Source: Oscillospiraceae bacterium (GTDB lineage Bacteria > Bacillota_A > Clostridia > Oscillospirales > Oscillospiraceae). Taken from it: DNA of 31,736 bases. The stretch lies in NCBI GenBank assembly GCA_017516785.1, contig JAFXAV010000014.1, positions 1 through 31,736 on the forward strand, written 5' to 3'. Both the position numbers and the translations under genes were made by a program. Below, piece by piece: positions 8,169 to 16,779 of the stretch (its first letter is position 1; each line of letters starts with the position of its first letter). A model generated the notes under the pieces. That model did not search any database and was not told the origin of the DNA. It saw only the letters and a list, made by a program, of their open reading frames with translations.

Positions 8169-10010
8169 TTATTCTTCAACAACGCAGAAACCCATGGAAC
8201 CCAAGGTCAGACGGTCAGATGCCACGGTATGGAGATTGTGGCCGAAGATGACCTTGCCCGCGGGAACATCCCAGATATCCTCATTGCGGTTTACATAAAT
8301 CCTGTAGGATTTGTCGCCCAGAGTGCGCTTGAAGCCAAGCCGCTGATCTTCCGCCTGGAAGAACTGAATATCGCCCAAGCGCAGCGCTTCATAGTCTTTC
8401 CGCAGCTGGCCCAGGCCCCTGAAATGGCTCAGCAGCCGTTTATGCTCTCTGCCCCAGGGGTACGTCCGGCGGTTGAAAGGATCTTTGTAGCCCTCCATGC
8501 CGGTTTCGTCGGCATAATAAAGGCTGGGACTGCCCGGGAGCATATACTGGATGAAGGAAGCCATCAGCAGTCTCTCCGTTGCCACCATCAGACGCTGGGG
8601 CGTCAGATGCCGCTGGGCCTGCTCCCGGCGGGAGCCGCTGAAATCGTCCACCAGAGCTGTCAGAATTCGGGGGGTGTCATGGGTGCCCAGGAGATTCATG
8701 TTGCACTGAATAACCTGAGGCGGATAATTCTCCATAATGGACATGACCGCTTCCCTCAGACCCCGTCCAGAATCCCACTCACGCATAAAATTGATGATGG
8801 CAGTGCGGAAAGGATAGTTCATGACGGAATCAAGCTCGCCGTTTGTGAAATAGGTACGTCGGCCGCCGTAGGACTTCTTGTTGGAAGCATCCTCCCAGAC
8901 CTCGCCGATGAGCAGCGCATCGGGGCGGATTTCCCGAATCCGGTCACGAAGCAGCTTGATAAAGGCATCGGGCAGTTCGTCAGCCACATCCAGACGATAT
9001 CCGTCAGCACCCAGCTTCAGCCAGTGGGCAACCACGGAATCCTCGTCGGTGATGATATACTTGATGAACTGAGGGTCCATCTTATTCACCGTAGGCAGAG
9101 TGTCAAAATTCCACCAGGAATTGTAGCTGTCGGGCCAATGGTAAAAAGTAAACCAGCTGTGGTAGGGAGAATCCTCGGACTGGTAAGCGCCGACACCGGG
9201 GAAAGTGTCGTTTTTGTTGAAATAGAGGCTATCGGAGCCGGTGTGGGAATACACGCCGTCCAGCACCACCTTGATGCCCCGGGCATGGGCCGCATCGCAG
9301 AGAGCGGTGAAGTCCGCTTCAGTACCCAGCATGGGATCCGGCTGCTTGTAGTCGCCGGTGTCATAGCGGTGGGAGGAGAAGCTCTTGGAAATGGGGTTCA
9401 GGTAGAGGATGGTGGTACCAAGGGATGCAATGTAATCCATCTTCTCGGTGATGCCCCGGAAATTGCCGCCATAGAAATCATTGTTCAGCACCTTGCCCTC
9501 GTGGGTGGGCTGCCAGCCAACTTCTTCATACCAGTCGGCATGAACGGTGTAGGGTTCCAGCTTGCCGGTAAGGTCGCACTTGCCGGAACGGTAAAAACGG
9601 TCGGGGAACACCTGATAGATCATGGCTCCCCTTGCCCAATCGGGTACAGTAAAGTCTTCCGGGATGCAGCTGACCTGCCACAGGTCGCCGGCTTCCATGT
9701 TGGTGCGGTCGCCTTCCTTGTAAAGGCGGAAGCCTCCGCTGCGCTGGGAAATGTAGAAATAATAGAAAAACAGACCGGTTTCGGGAAGGGTGAATCTGCC
9801 CTGGAAAATCTCATAGGCATCCTTCTTCATTTTGTACTCAAAAGGAATTGTCTGGGCAGTGGAACCGTCCTCATTTAAAAGGCGGCATTCCACAGAAACA
9901 GTCTGGACACTTGCGGGAATATGAATGGTAAGGGTGCAGACCTGGCCCGGCACCAGAGTGCCGAAGGGGGTTTTGTACTGGATCTGCTTGCTGTCGAAAA
10001 GAATTCTCAT
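8169..10010 (-). CDS. GH13 alpha-amylase family enzyme (cyclomaltodextrinase/neopullulanase-like)
   Basis: The 613-residue protein is a glycoside hydrolase of family 13, predicted to cleave or transfer alpha-1,4 glucans or maltodextrins. An N-terminal beta-sandwich domain (about 1-118) resembles the CBM34-type domain of neopullulanases. The (beta/alpha)8 barrel begins near WARGAMIYQVFPDRF. Catalytic residues are the nucleophile D341 in GYRLDVADEL, the acid/base E370 in LLIGEVWED and D445 in LLGTHDTPR. The loop DGVYSHTG (251-258) is also typical. No signal peptide is visible, so it probably acts in the cytoplasm. The ATG at 10010 was chosen because CAGGAGA lies 11 bases upstream, inside a possible longer reading. 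It lies next to the glycogen operon but has its own promoter. Confidence 0.9.
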   Translation of the reverse strand: MRILFDSKQIQYKTPFGTLVPGQVCTLTIHIPASVQTVSVECRLLNEDGSTAQTIPFEYKMKKDAYEIFQGRFTLPETGLFFYYFYISQRSGGFRLYKEGDRTNMEAGDLWQVSCIPEDFTVPDWARGAMIYQVFPDRFYRSGKCDLTGKLEPYTVHADWYEEVGWQPTHEGKVLNNDFYGGNFRGITEKMDYIASLGTTILYLNPISKSFSSHRYDTGDYKQPDPMLGTEADFTALCDAAHARGIKVVLDGVYSHTGSDSLYFNKNDTFPGVGAYQSEDSPYHSWFTFYHWPDSYNSWWNFDTLPTVNKMDPQFIKYIITDEDSVVAHWLKLGADGYRLDVADELPDAFIKLLRDRIREIRPDALLIGEVWEDASNKKSYGGRRTYFTNGELDSVMNYPFRTAIINFMREWDSGRGLREAVMSIMENYPPQVIQCNMNLLGTHDTPRILTALVDDFSGSRREQAQRHLTPQRLMVATERLLMASFIQYMLPGSPSLYYADETGMEGYKDPFNRRTYPWGREHKRLLSHFRGLGQLRKDYEALRLGDIQFFQAEDQRLGFKRTLGDKSYRIYVNRNEDIWDVPAGKVIFGHNLHTVASDRLTLGSMGFCVVEE

Positions 10011-10060
10011 AGCTTTGGTAGTCTCCTGATGTGTGATGCGACAAGGGCTTGCCAAATTGT

Positions 10061-10090
10061 ATTATATACCATTTTCAGAGAAAATGGAAG
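10061..10090 (-). promoter_or_regulatory. Promoter of the GH13 amylase with an inverted repeat in the spacer
   Basis: The minus-strand -10 box is a perfect TATAAT (10061-10066). A weak -35 (CTTCCA, 10085-10090) lies 18 bases upstream. Between them is a perfect 8-bp inverted repeat with a 3-base loop (CCATTTTC-AGA-GAAAATGG, 10069-10087), a plausible repressor site. Confidence 0.55.
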
Positions 10091-10120
10091 ATGTTTTCTA
10101 TTTTTACTGAGCTGAACGAC

Positions 10121-10322
10121 AAATTGAAGTTTGTAGAGCTGTTTGGTAGCGAAGACACCCTCGGCCCCCTCTTTGAGGGGGCTGGCAAAAATCCTTGATT
10201 TTTGACTGGGGGAGTGTCGTAAGGTCGATCGGACACTCCCTCCGTCTCGCCTTACGGCGAGCCACCTCCCTCAGAGAGGGAGGCAAGCGGTGCGGTGTAA
10301 ACTTCCAGACAAACTGCAATTT
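10121..10322. repeat. Dispersed palindromic repeat, variant copy C (about 202 bp)
   Basis: The ends are AAATTGAAGTTTGT and ACAAACTGCAATTT, the inverted termini of the repeat family. The interior differs from copies A, B and E but keeps the style: a CCCCCTCTTTGAGGGGG palindrome, the hairpin CTCGCC-TTAC-GGCGAG and CCTCCCTCAGAGAGGGAGG. It fills most of the 393-base gap between the amylase start and glgA, which holds no gene. Confidence 0.75.
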
Positions 10323-10344
10323 ATGCACCTCTCACCATAGTATG

Positions 10345-10374
10345 AAAAAGGGCACCCCCATTTCGGAGGTGCCC
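10345..10374 (-). terminator. Terminator of the glgCDA operon
   Basis: On the minus strand GGGCACC and GGTGCCC form a stem, extended by two pairs beyond one mismatch, followed directly by five T residues. It lies 30 bases past the glgA stop. Confidence 0.85.
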
Positions 10375-10403
10375 TATCATTTTAATTAACCTGCTTCGCT
10401 GGC

Positions 10404-11852
10404 TTACCAACTCAGCATCTCGTTGAACAGAGCCATGTAACGGCCAGCGGGGACGTCCCAGCTGAAGTCCTGGCTCATGTCGGTCTTGACCAGAGCGTTG
10501 AAGCCTTCGCGGTTGTTGTTGTACAGGTTCAGGCAGCGCTTCAGAGCAGCCAGGAAATCATCGGCATTGTAGCTCTGGAAGGTGAAGCCCAGACCACCTT
10601 CGCCGTTCTCGTCAGCGGGAGGAACAGTGTCCTTCAGGCCGCCGGTGGCATGGACCACGGGAACAGTGCCGTAACGCATAGCGTTCATCTGGCTCAGGCC
10701 GCAGGGTTCGCTCTTGGAGGGCATCAGATAGATGTCACCGCCGGCGTAGATGCGGGCAGCGAGCCCTAAGTTGAAGGTGATCTTTGCAGCGCAGCGCTCA
10801 GGATACTCAGCAGCCAGATCCTTGAAGAAGGTCTCGTACTGAGCTTCGCCGGTGCCCAGGATCAGCAGCTGGCAATCCTCTTCCCACAGCAGACGGCGGG
10901 CGATGTAGCACAGCAGATCCAGGCCCTTGTGGCCGGCAAGTCTGGTGACCATGACCATCAGAGGCACATCGGGCTTCACAGGCAGGCCAACTTCCTTCTG
11001 CAGCTCAGCCTTGCAAACTGCCTTGCCTTCCTGGAAGGTGTCCTTGTTGAAGTGAGCGGGCAGAGCGGGATCCTTTTCAGGATTGAAGGTGTTGGTGTCG
11101 ATGCCGTTGGTGATACCGGTCAGCTTCCATGCAGCATTTGCCAGGATGCCGTCCAGGCCGTGGGCATAGTAGGGGTACATCAGTTCCCGGGCATAGGTCT
11201 CGGAAACGGTGGTGACCAGATCAGCAGTCTCAATGGCGCCCTTCATGACGTTGACGGAGCCGCCCATGTCCATAACACTGCGGTACTCCCAGGGCAGACC
11301 CAGGCAGTCATCGAAGAAGTTGGAACCGGCCCAACCCTGGTACTCGATGTTGTGGATGGTGTACATGCAGCGGGTCTTCTCGAAGCGCTCGCGGTACAGA
11401 GACTTCAGATAGGTGGGGATCAGAGCAGTCTGCCAGTCGTTGCACTGGATCACATCGGGGATGTAATCGATAATGCTCATGGCATCCAGGCAGGCACGGG
11501 AGAAGTAAGCATAGCGCTCACCGTCGTCCATGTCGCCGTAGATGGCGCCGGGACGGCCTGCGAAATAGTAGTCGTTGTCGATGAAATAGACCTGAACACC
11601 GTCATTGCGGTTGGTCAGTCTCAGCAGACCGGCGTACTGGTTTCTCCAGCCCAGGCTGACCTGGAACTGGGTGACCAGCTCGACGGGATACTTCTCAACA
11701 GCATCCTTGATCTTCTTGTAGTAGGGCAGGAACAGCGCGACCTCATTGCCTTCAATGCGGGCAAGTGCAGCAGGCAGCGCTTCCATCACGTCGCCCAGAC
11801 CGCCGGACTTGCAGTAAGGGGCGCCTTCGGATGCGCAGACGGCGATTCTCAT
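10404..11852 (-). CDS. glgA: Glycogen synthase (ADP-glucose, GT5)
   Basis: GlgA transfers glucose from ADP-glucose to the growing alpha-1,4-glucan chain. The 482-residue protein matches the usual bacterial length. The ADP-glucose-binding motif is KSGGLGDV (15-22), a variant of KTGGLGDV. The second GT-B lobe contains TRLAGHKGLDLL and the catalytic-region motif PSKSEPCGLSQMNAMRYGT. Its ATG overlaps the glgD stop by four bases (ATGA). It is the last gene of the glgC-glgD-glgA operon. No branching enzyme or phosphorylase gene is present in the window. Confidence 0.95.
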   Translation of the reverse strand: MRIAVCASEGAPYCKSGGLGDVMEALPAALARIEGNEVALFLPYYKKIKDAVEKYPVELVTQFQVSLGWRNQYAGLLRLTNRNDGVQVYFIDNDYYFAGRPGAIYGDMDDGERYAYFSRACLDAMSIIDYIPDVIQCNDWQTALIPTYLKSLYRERFEKTRCMYTIHNIEYQGWAGSNFFDDCLGLPWEYRSVMDMGGSVNVMKGAIETADLVTTVSETYARELMYPYYAHGLDGILANAAWKLTGITNGIDTNTFNPEKDPALPAHFNKDTFQEGKAVCKAELQKEVGLPVKPDVPLMVMVTRLAGHKGLDLLCYIARRLLWEEDCQLLILGTGEAQYETFFKDLAAEYPERCAAKITFNLGLAARIYAGGDIYLMPSKSEPCGLSQMNAMRYGTVPVVHATGGLKDTVPPADENGEGGLGFTFQSYNADDFLAALKRCLNLYNNNREGFNALVKTDMSQDFSWDVPAGRYMALFNEMLSW

Positions 11853-12955
11853 ACAACTTCACCCCGCTTGACGATGATGGGATGATTCTTGTCTCCGCGC
11901 AGCTTGACACCGGGCCGAACAGTGACGTTCTTGTCCAGGATGCAGTACTTCAGGTCAGCACCTTCGCCGATGACAGTATCATTCATAACGACGCAGTTCT
12001 CAATCTCAGCGCCTTCGCAAACGGTGACCTGGCGGAACAGGACGCAGTCTTCGACCTTACCGTCGAGCATGCAGCCGTCAGCGATCAGGCTGTTCTCGAT
12101 TTTGCAGTTTTCACCGTAGTAGGTGGGAACGCGGTCGCGGACCTTGGTGTAGATATCGTGATGGCCGTGGAAGATGCCCTTGCGGGTATCCTTGTCCAGC
12201 AGAGCCATGGAGTTTGCAAAGTACTCAGCGGTGGACTCGTTGTACAGAGCGACGCCGGTATACTCGTAAACGTTGATGGTGATGGCGTTGTTCTTCCACT
12301 GACCCAGAACCAGGTCACGGTCCATGTGGTACTTGTCGCGGGCGACACATGCCTCGATCTTCTCGATCAGCCACTCACGGCCAACCACGAAGATATCCAT
12401 GGAAGCAACATACTCTTCGGTAGCGGGGTAGTTGACAACGATATCAGTGATGTCGCCGCCTTCCAGCTTCAGAGCCAGGTCCAGAACCTTCTGGCCGTTG
12501 GCAACGCCGGGCTTTGCAACGATGGTGATGTCCTTGCCGCTGGCCTTGTGGTCAGCAACAATGCCCTTGATGTCCAGGTTGGTCAGGATGGAGGAGTCGG
12601 TCAGGACGACGAACTCTTCCTCTGCATAACGCAGGAAGTCCAGAACAGCATGCAGGTTCTCCAGCTTGCCGCGATAACGGTCGTCATTGCCCAGTGCATA
12701 GGGAGTCAGGAACTCCAGGCCGCCGAAGCCCAGCTCCAGGCCCCACTCTTCGCCGGAACCGACATGGTTCATCAGGGACTGGTAGTTGCTGCGGGAGACG
12801 ATGCCCAGGTGACGGATGCCGCCTGCGGTCAGGTTTGCCAGATGGAAGTCCACCTGACGGTAACGGCCGCCAAAGGGAAGGCTGGCCATGGTACGCTTGG
12901 TAGTCAGATCATCGATTGCCACGTCATTGGCAAAAATAATACCCATTACGCTCAT
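11849..12955 (-). CDS. glgD: Glucose-1-phosphate adenylyltransferase regulatory subunit GlgD
   Basis: GlgD is a non-catalytic paralogue of GlgC found in Bacillota that forms mixed complexes with GlgC and raises its activity. The 368-residue protein keeps the nucleotidyltransferase fold (FGGRYRQVDFHLANL, near 28-42) and a C-terminal left-handed beta-helix of hexapeptide repeats. It lacks the GGxGxRL phosphate-binding loop: that region reads IIFANDVAIDD. This loss is the normal hallmark of GlgD. It starts 14 bases after glgC and overlaps glgA. Confidence 0.94.
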   Translation of the reverse strand: MSVMGIIFANDVAIDDLTTKRTMASLPFGGRYRQVDFHLANLTAGGIRHLGIVSRSNYQSLMNHVGSGEEWGLELGFGGLEFLTPYALGNDDRYRGKLENLHAVLDFLRYAEEEFVVLTDSSILTNLDIKGIVADHKASGKDITIVAKPGVANGQKVLDLALKLEGGDITDIVVNYPATEEYVASMDIFVVGREWLIEKIEACVARDKYHMDRDLVLGQWKNNAITINVYEYTGVALYNESTAEYFANSMALLDKDTRKGIFHGHHDIYTKVRDRVPTYYGENCKIENSLIADGCMLDGKVEDCVLFRQVTVCEGAEIENCVVMNDTVIGEGADLKYCILDKNVTVRPGVKLRGDKNHPIIVKRGEVV

Positions 12956-12969
12956 TGTGGTTTCCTCCC

Positions 12970-14154
12970 TTACTTCATTTCGCCGGGCAGCAGCACGGAA
13001 TCAATAACTGTGCCCTTAGAGGTGACGCTGATACTTCTCTTCTCGCCTTCAGCAAAGACACCGCCTACAACGACGTTCTTCAGGACCTTGGAGCCCTCGC
13101 CCAGGATGGCGTTGCGGACGATTGCGCCTGCCTCGATGACGACACCGGGCATAACCACGGAGTCTTCAACCAGTGCGCCTTCACCGATGGTGCAGCCAAC
13201 GGAGATGATGGAGTGCTTGACAGTGCCGTAAACTTCGCAGCCTTCAGCGACGAAAGCATTGACGATCTTGGCATCCTCGTCGATGTAGGAGGAAGGATAT
13301 GCATCGTTACGGGTGTAGATGGTTTCACGGGGACCGCCGCGCAGGTTGAACTCGGGATTCTTGCCCAGCAGTTCCATGTTGGCTTCCCACAGGGAGTCGA
13401 TGGTACCGACGTCCTTCCAGTAGCCATCGAAGTTGTAAGCCATCATCTTGTGGCCAGCGTTCAGCAGGTTGGGGATGATGTTCTTGCCGAAGTCCTTGGA
13501 GGAATTGGGATCCTCTTCGTCGGCGATCAGAGCGTCCTTCAGAACCTTCCAGTTGAAGCAGTAAATACCCATGGAGGCGTTGGTGGACTTGGGAACAGGG
13601 GGCTTCTCCTCGAACTCGTAGATGGAGTTGTCGGGGTTGGTGTTCAGGATACCGAAGCGGGAAGCTTCTGCCAGAGGAACAGTACGGACAGCGATGGTGC
13701 AGGAAGCATCGTTCTCAACATGGTACTTGACCATGGCATCATAATCCATCTTATAGATGTGGTCACCGGACAGGATGACAACATAGTCAGGGTCATAACG
13801 GTCGATGAAATCGATGTTCTTGTAGATGGCGTTAGCAGTGCCTTCGAACCAGCCGGACTTCTTGTCGTTGCGCTCATAGGGGGGCAGAACCTGTGCACAG
13901 CTGTGGGTCTTGTTCAGGCCCCAGGGCTGGCCGTTGCCGATGTACTCATTCAGCTCCAGAGGCTGATACTGAGTCAGGATACCGACGGTGTCGATATGAG
14001 AGTTGACGCAGTTGGACAGGGGGAAGTCGATGATGCGGTACTTGCCACCGAAGGGAACCGCAGGCTTGGCGGTTTTACGGGTCAAGACATGCAGGCGGCT
14101 GCCCTGGCCACCGGCCAGAAGCATGGCGATTACACGTTTTTTCTGAAAGTTCAT
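12970..14154 (-). CDS. glgC: Glucose-1-phosphate adenylyltransferase catalytic subunit GlgC
   Basis: GlgC makes ADP-glucose from ATP and glucose-1-phosphate, the committed step of glycogen synthesis. The 394-residue protein has the phosphate loop [13 protein letters not shown] (13-25), the substrate region [15 protein letters not shown], the metal/base site [10 protein letters not shown] and a C-terminal beta-helix. The ATG at 14154 is preferred to the GTG two codons upstream because AAGGAG is 8 bases from the ATG but only 2 from the GTG. It is the first gene of glgCDA. The 130-base gap upstream probably holds the promoter, but no convincing -35/-10 pair was found. Confidence 0.95.
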   Translation of the reverse strand: MNFQKKRVIAMLLAGGQGSRLHVLTRKTAKPAVPFGGKYRIIDFPLSNCVNSHIDTVGILTQYQPLELNEYIGNGQPWGLNKTHSCAQVLPPYERNDKKSGWFEGTANAIYKNIDFIDRYDPDYVVILSGDHIYKMDYDAMVKYHVENDASCTIAVRTVPLAEASRFGILNTNPDNSIYEFEEKPPVPKSTNASMGIYCFNWKVLKDALIADEEDPNSSKDFGKNIIPNLLNAGHKMMAYNFDGYWKDVGTIDSLWEANMELLGKNPEFNLRGGPRETIYTRNDAYPSSYIDEDAKIVNAFVAEGCEVYGTVKHSIISVGCTIGEGALVEDSVVMPGVVIEAGAIVRNAILGEGSKVLKNVVVGGVFAEGEKRSISVTSKGTVIDSVLLPGEMK

Positions 14155-14284
14155 GGTCACAGCTCCTTATATAAATTCTTATTTGCAAAGAGTGTAGCTT
14201 GGGGAAATGGCGGTACCCGACGAGGGCAAAAAGACCCTGAAGGGGATATTTCCCCCCACGCATAACATACCATATTTTTGGCCG

Positions 14285-14866
14285 TTAGGAAAGGGACAAA
14301 ATATCTAAAATATTCAATAAGTTTTTGTCATCTTGGATAATTGTGGCCCAGGAAGCGGGAAAATCACTGGGGAAAAAGTCAAATTTCAGCTCTTTTTTCA
14401 TCCATGTGACATCCAGCCAGCGGCCGAATTTAAATCCGCTGTTTTCGAATTTCGCAATCGGCTCGTAACCCATTTTCCGGTGAAATTCCAGGGAGTGTTC
14501 GTTCTCGGAAGTGATCAGGGCATAGACCTGCCGGTAACCCTGGAAAATGAATATTTTTTCAAGAGCAGTGCATAATTTCCGGCCGATCCCCCGGCCCTGG
14601 GCCTCGGGCCGCAGATAGACAGAATCCTCCGCGCACCAGCTGTATGCCGCCCGGGCAAAGGGGGCGCTGCCATAGACGTAGCCGAGAATTTTTCCGTCCT
14701 CTTCCCAGACGAGCCATGGAAACTGGGCTGTAATATCCCGAAACCGCTGACGGAATTCTTCCTCAGAAGGAACGTTGTATTCAAATGTAAAAGTAGTGGA
14801 CACAATATAGGGGGCGTAGATGGCGAGCATCTCCGGCACATCGTTTTCGGTTGCAATACGGATCAT
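14285..14866 (-). CDS. GNAT N-acetyltransferase, phosphinothricin/methionine-sulfone type
   Basis: The 193-residue protein is a GNAT-fold acetyltransferase of the PAT/YncA group, which acetylates small amine substrates such as phosphinothricin or methionine derivatives using acetyl-CoA. The acetyl-CoA motif QGRGIG is at 90-95 after SVYLRPEA. The PAT-type C-terminal pattern FENSGFKFGRWLDVTWMKKEL is recognisable. A tail of about 30 residues beyond the usual PAT end has no identified role. GGAGGT lies 7 bases before the ATG. It is upstream of glgC on the same strand, separated by 130 bases. The native substrate is not predictable. Confidence 0.85.
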   Translation of the reverse strand: MIRIATENDVPEMLAIYAPYIVSTTFTFEYNVPSEEEFRQRFRDITAQFPWLVWEEDGKILGYVYGSAPFARAAYSWCAEDSVYLRPEAQGRGIGRKLCTALEKIFIFQGYRQVYALITSENEHSLEFHRKMGYEPIAKFENSGFKFGRWLDVTWMKKELKFDFFPSDFPASWATIIQDDKNLLNILDILSLS

Positions 14867-14886
14867 AAACAGACCTCCGTTGGGTA

Positions 14887-14976
14887 AAATGCAGTTTGTC
14901 GAGGTGTCGCACTGGCGCGGGAACGCCCCATAGCTTCCCCTTGGTGGGAAGGCATTAGCTCAACAAACTGAAATTT
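14887..14976. repeat. Dispersed palindromic repeat, short degenerate copy D (about 90 bp)
   Basis: The ends AAATGCAGTTTGTC and CAAACTGAAATTT match the family termini. The interior is shortened to a CTTCCCCTTGGTGGGAAGG palindrome and GGCATTAGCTC, which corresponds to the right end of copy B. It lies in the 351-base gene-free gap before mgtE, whose remainder holds the mgtE promoter and leader. Confidence 0.65.
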
Positions 14977-15025
14977 CTCCATTTGTTTTCTTTCATTTTA
15001 TCGGCTGCAGGGATTGCCGTCAAGG

Positions 15026-15054
15026 TTGACATTTCAGTAAAGAAGGAGTAAAAT
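15026..15054 (+). promoter_or_regulatory. Strong promoter of the mgtE leader and mgtE
   Basis: A perfect TTGACA (15026-15031) and TAAAAT (15049-15054) are separated by 17 bases. This is the closest match to consensus among the promoters I identified in the window. It drives a leader of about 160 bases before mgtE. Confidence 0.85.
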
Positions 15055-15089
15055 AATTATAACTATGACCACTCAAAGGAGGGAAAACC

Positions 15090-15161
15090 ATGGACGCTGG
15101 CAGTAGCGGCAATACACCGGGCCGAAGTAGCATACGGGCCGCGTTTATGGCCGACCTGTAA
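15090..15161 (+). CDS. Possible 23-residue leader peptide upstream of mgtE
   Basis: An ATG at 15090 follows AAAGGAGGG by six bases, as good a ribosome site as any full-length gene here has. It opens 23 codons ending in TAA. The peptide starts MDAGSSGNTPGR and ends AAFMADL. It lies inside the transcribed leader between the mgtE promoter and the mgtE start, with 57 bases between its stop and the mgtE GTG. It is too short for family recognition. A role as a translated sensor of Mg2+ or ribosome state is inference, by analogy with MgtL of Salmonella. It could instead be an accident of a conserved structured RNA. Confidence 0.5.
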   Translation: MDAGSSGNTPGRSSIRAAFMADL

Positions 15162-15182
15162 ACCTCGACTCCGCGCTATTGC
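15100..15182 (+). promoter_or_regulatory. Structured mgtE leader RNA (candidate cis-regulatory element)
   Basis: Bases 15100-15108 (GCAGTAGCG) can pair with 15174-15182 (CGCTATTGC) in a 9-bp helix with one G-U pair, enclosing 65 bases. The interior carries GGCC motifs that can pair locally and a duplicated pattern AGTAGC...ATAC...GGGCC. The helix overlaps the small ORF, so ribosomes reading the ORF would open it. The element ends 19 bases before the mgtE ribosome site (AAAGGAGG). I do not recognise the conserved blocks of the M-box (ykoK) Mg2+ riboswitch. The fold is read by eye. Confidence 0.5.
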
Positions 15183-15218
15183 TCCCAATCGTTATTTCAC
15201 GAAAAAGGAGGAAAATAC

Positions 15219-16598
15219 GTGGCAGAACGTTTTGAAATCGTAGAAAAAGCCCTCCTCAAGATGCTTGAGGAGAAGAAGTACGCAACACTGAAGGACATCC
15301 TGATCACTATGAATCCCAGTGATATTGCGGGACTTTTCCGGGGTCTGGAGGATAACCAGATTCCCCTGATGTACCGCCTGCTCCCCAAGGAGATGGCGGC
15401 CGAAACCTTTGTTGAAATGGACCCCGATGCTCAGGAGCTGCTGATCAAAGGCTTCTCCGACAACGAGCTGAAGGAAGTGCTGGATGAGCTGTATGTGGAC
15501 GACGCGGCCGACATCGTCGAAGAGATGCCCGCCAACGTGGTCAAGCGCATCCTGAAGCACGCCGATCCCGAGATGCGCAAATCCATCAACCAGATTCTGC
15601 GCTATCCCGAAAATTCCGCCGGTTCCATCATGACCACGGAGTATGTCTCCCTGCGCCCCAACATGACCGTCGAGGAAGCCATCCTGCGGATCCGCCGTCA
15701 GGGCGTTGACAAAGAGACCATTTACACCTGCTATGTCACTGATTCCGACCGGACGCTTCTCGGTCTGGTTTCCGTCAAGGACCTGCTGCTGGCAGCTGAT
15801 GACGAAACCCGGATAAATGACATTATGTTAACCAATATCATCTCCGTCACCACCCAGGACGACCAGGAAAGAGTCGCCCGGATGCTGAGCAAGTATAATT
15901 TTCTGGCCCTGCCCGTCGTGGACCGGGAAAACCGCATGGTGGGTATCGTCACCTTCGATGACGCCATGGACGTCCTGACTGAAGAGGCCACGGAGGACAT
16001 GGAGCTGATGAGCGGTATGCTGCCCTCCGAAAAGAGCTACATGAAGAGTTCTGTTTTCGAGCTGGTACGCAACCGAGTGCCCTGGCTGATGCTGCTGATG
16101 GTGTCTTCCACCTTCACGGGCCTCATCATCACCTCCTTCGAAAATGCCCTGGCCGCCCAGGTGGCCCTGACTGCCTTTATCCCCATGCTGATGGGTACCG
16201 GCGGTAACTCCGGTTCCCAGTCTTCCGTTATGGTCATCCGCGCACTGAGCCTGGGTGAGCTGAAATTCCGGGACATCGGCCTGGTGCTGTGGAAGGAATT
16301 CCGCACCGCCATTCTCTGCGGTCTGGCGCTGGCTCTGGTGTGCTTTGCCAAGATCTGGCTGGTGGACAAGATGCTCTTCGGCAACGATGAGATCACCCTG
16401 ATGGTTGACCTGGTTGTCTGCTTTGCACTGGCTGTCACCGTCATCATCGCAAAAATCGTCGGCGGTATGCTGCCCCTGGTGGCTAAGGCCCTGGGCGCTG
16501 ACCCCGCCGTCATGGCAAGCCCCTTCATCTCCACCATCGTGGACGCGCTGTCCCTGCTGGTCTACTTCATGTTCGCAAATATGATGCTGCCCATGTAA
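15219..16598 (+). CDS. mgtE: Magnesium channel/transporter MgtE
   Basis: MgtE is a dimeric, Mg2+-gated Mg2+ channel. The 459-residue protein has the usual order: an alpha-helical N domain (about 1-130), two CBS domains (about 135-255; the first opens PENSAGSIMTTEYVSLRP), a plug helix and a five-helix pore domain (about 285-459). The pore motifs GTGGNSGSQSS (327-337) and STIVDALSL are intact; D442 corresponds to the selectivity-filter aspartate. Acidic residues at the N/CBS interface, expected for internal Mg2+ sensing, are plentiful. The start is GTG, seven bases after AAAGGAGG. Control is probably through the leader described separately. Confidence 0.95.
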   Translation: MAERFEIVEKALLKMLEEKKYATLKDILITMNPSDIAGLFRGLEDNQIPLMYRLLPKEMAAETFVEMDPDAQELLIKGFSDNELKEVLDELYVDDAADIVEEMPANVVKRILKHADPEMRKSINQILRYPENSAGSIMTTEYVSLRPNMTVEEAILRIRRQGVDKETIYTCYVTDSDRTLLGLVSVKDLLLAADDETRINDIMLTNIISVTTQDDQERVARMLSKYNFLALPVVDRENRMVGIVTFDDAMDVLTEEATEDMELMSGMLPSEKSYMKSSVFELVRNRVPWLMLLMVSSTFTGLIITSFENALAAQVALTAFIPMLMGTGGNSGSQSSVMVIRALSLGELKFRDIGLVLWKEFRTAILCGLALALVCFAKIWLVDKMLFGNDEITLMVDLVVCFALAVTVIIAKIVGGMLPLVAKALGADPAVMASPFISTIVDALSLLVYFMFANMMLPM

Positions 16599-16647
16599 AC
16601 AGCTGAAAAGAGCCCTCTCAGGAAGTGCGGTACTCATAAGACAGTTG

Positions 16648-16684
16648 ACAGGCACAGCAGATCGAACTGCTGTGCCTGTTCTTG
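16648..16684 (+). terminator. Terminator after mgtE
   Basis: A perfect 13-bp stem (16648-16660 with 16667-16679) has a six-base loop and is followed by TCTTGT. The T-run is weak but the stem is strong. It lies about 50 bases past mgtE. Confidence 0.75.
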
Positions 16685-16731
16685 TATACTCGGCCAAATT
16701 GCGACAGTATACAGTATATACTTCATCAAAC

Positions 16732-16752
16732 AAACTCGAATTTGTCTAACGG
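16732..16752 (+). repeat. Left 21-bp direct repeat flanking the AT-rich gene
   Basis: Matches 17250-17270 at 17 of 21 positions in the same orientation. Both contain AATTTGTC followed by AAC and resemble the outer end of the dispersed repeat family. The stretch just before it holds GTATA-CAGTA-TATAC, an inverted repeat that could be an operator. Confidence 0.5.
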
Positions 16753-16779
16753 CCTGTATGTATGAGAAAGGTAAAATTT

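Noticed and set aside
15055..15218. M-box (ykoK) Mg2+ riboswitch upstream of mgtE
   Set aside because: The conserved blocks of that class are not recognisable, and the leader instead carries a small ORF with a strong ribosome site.
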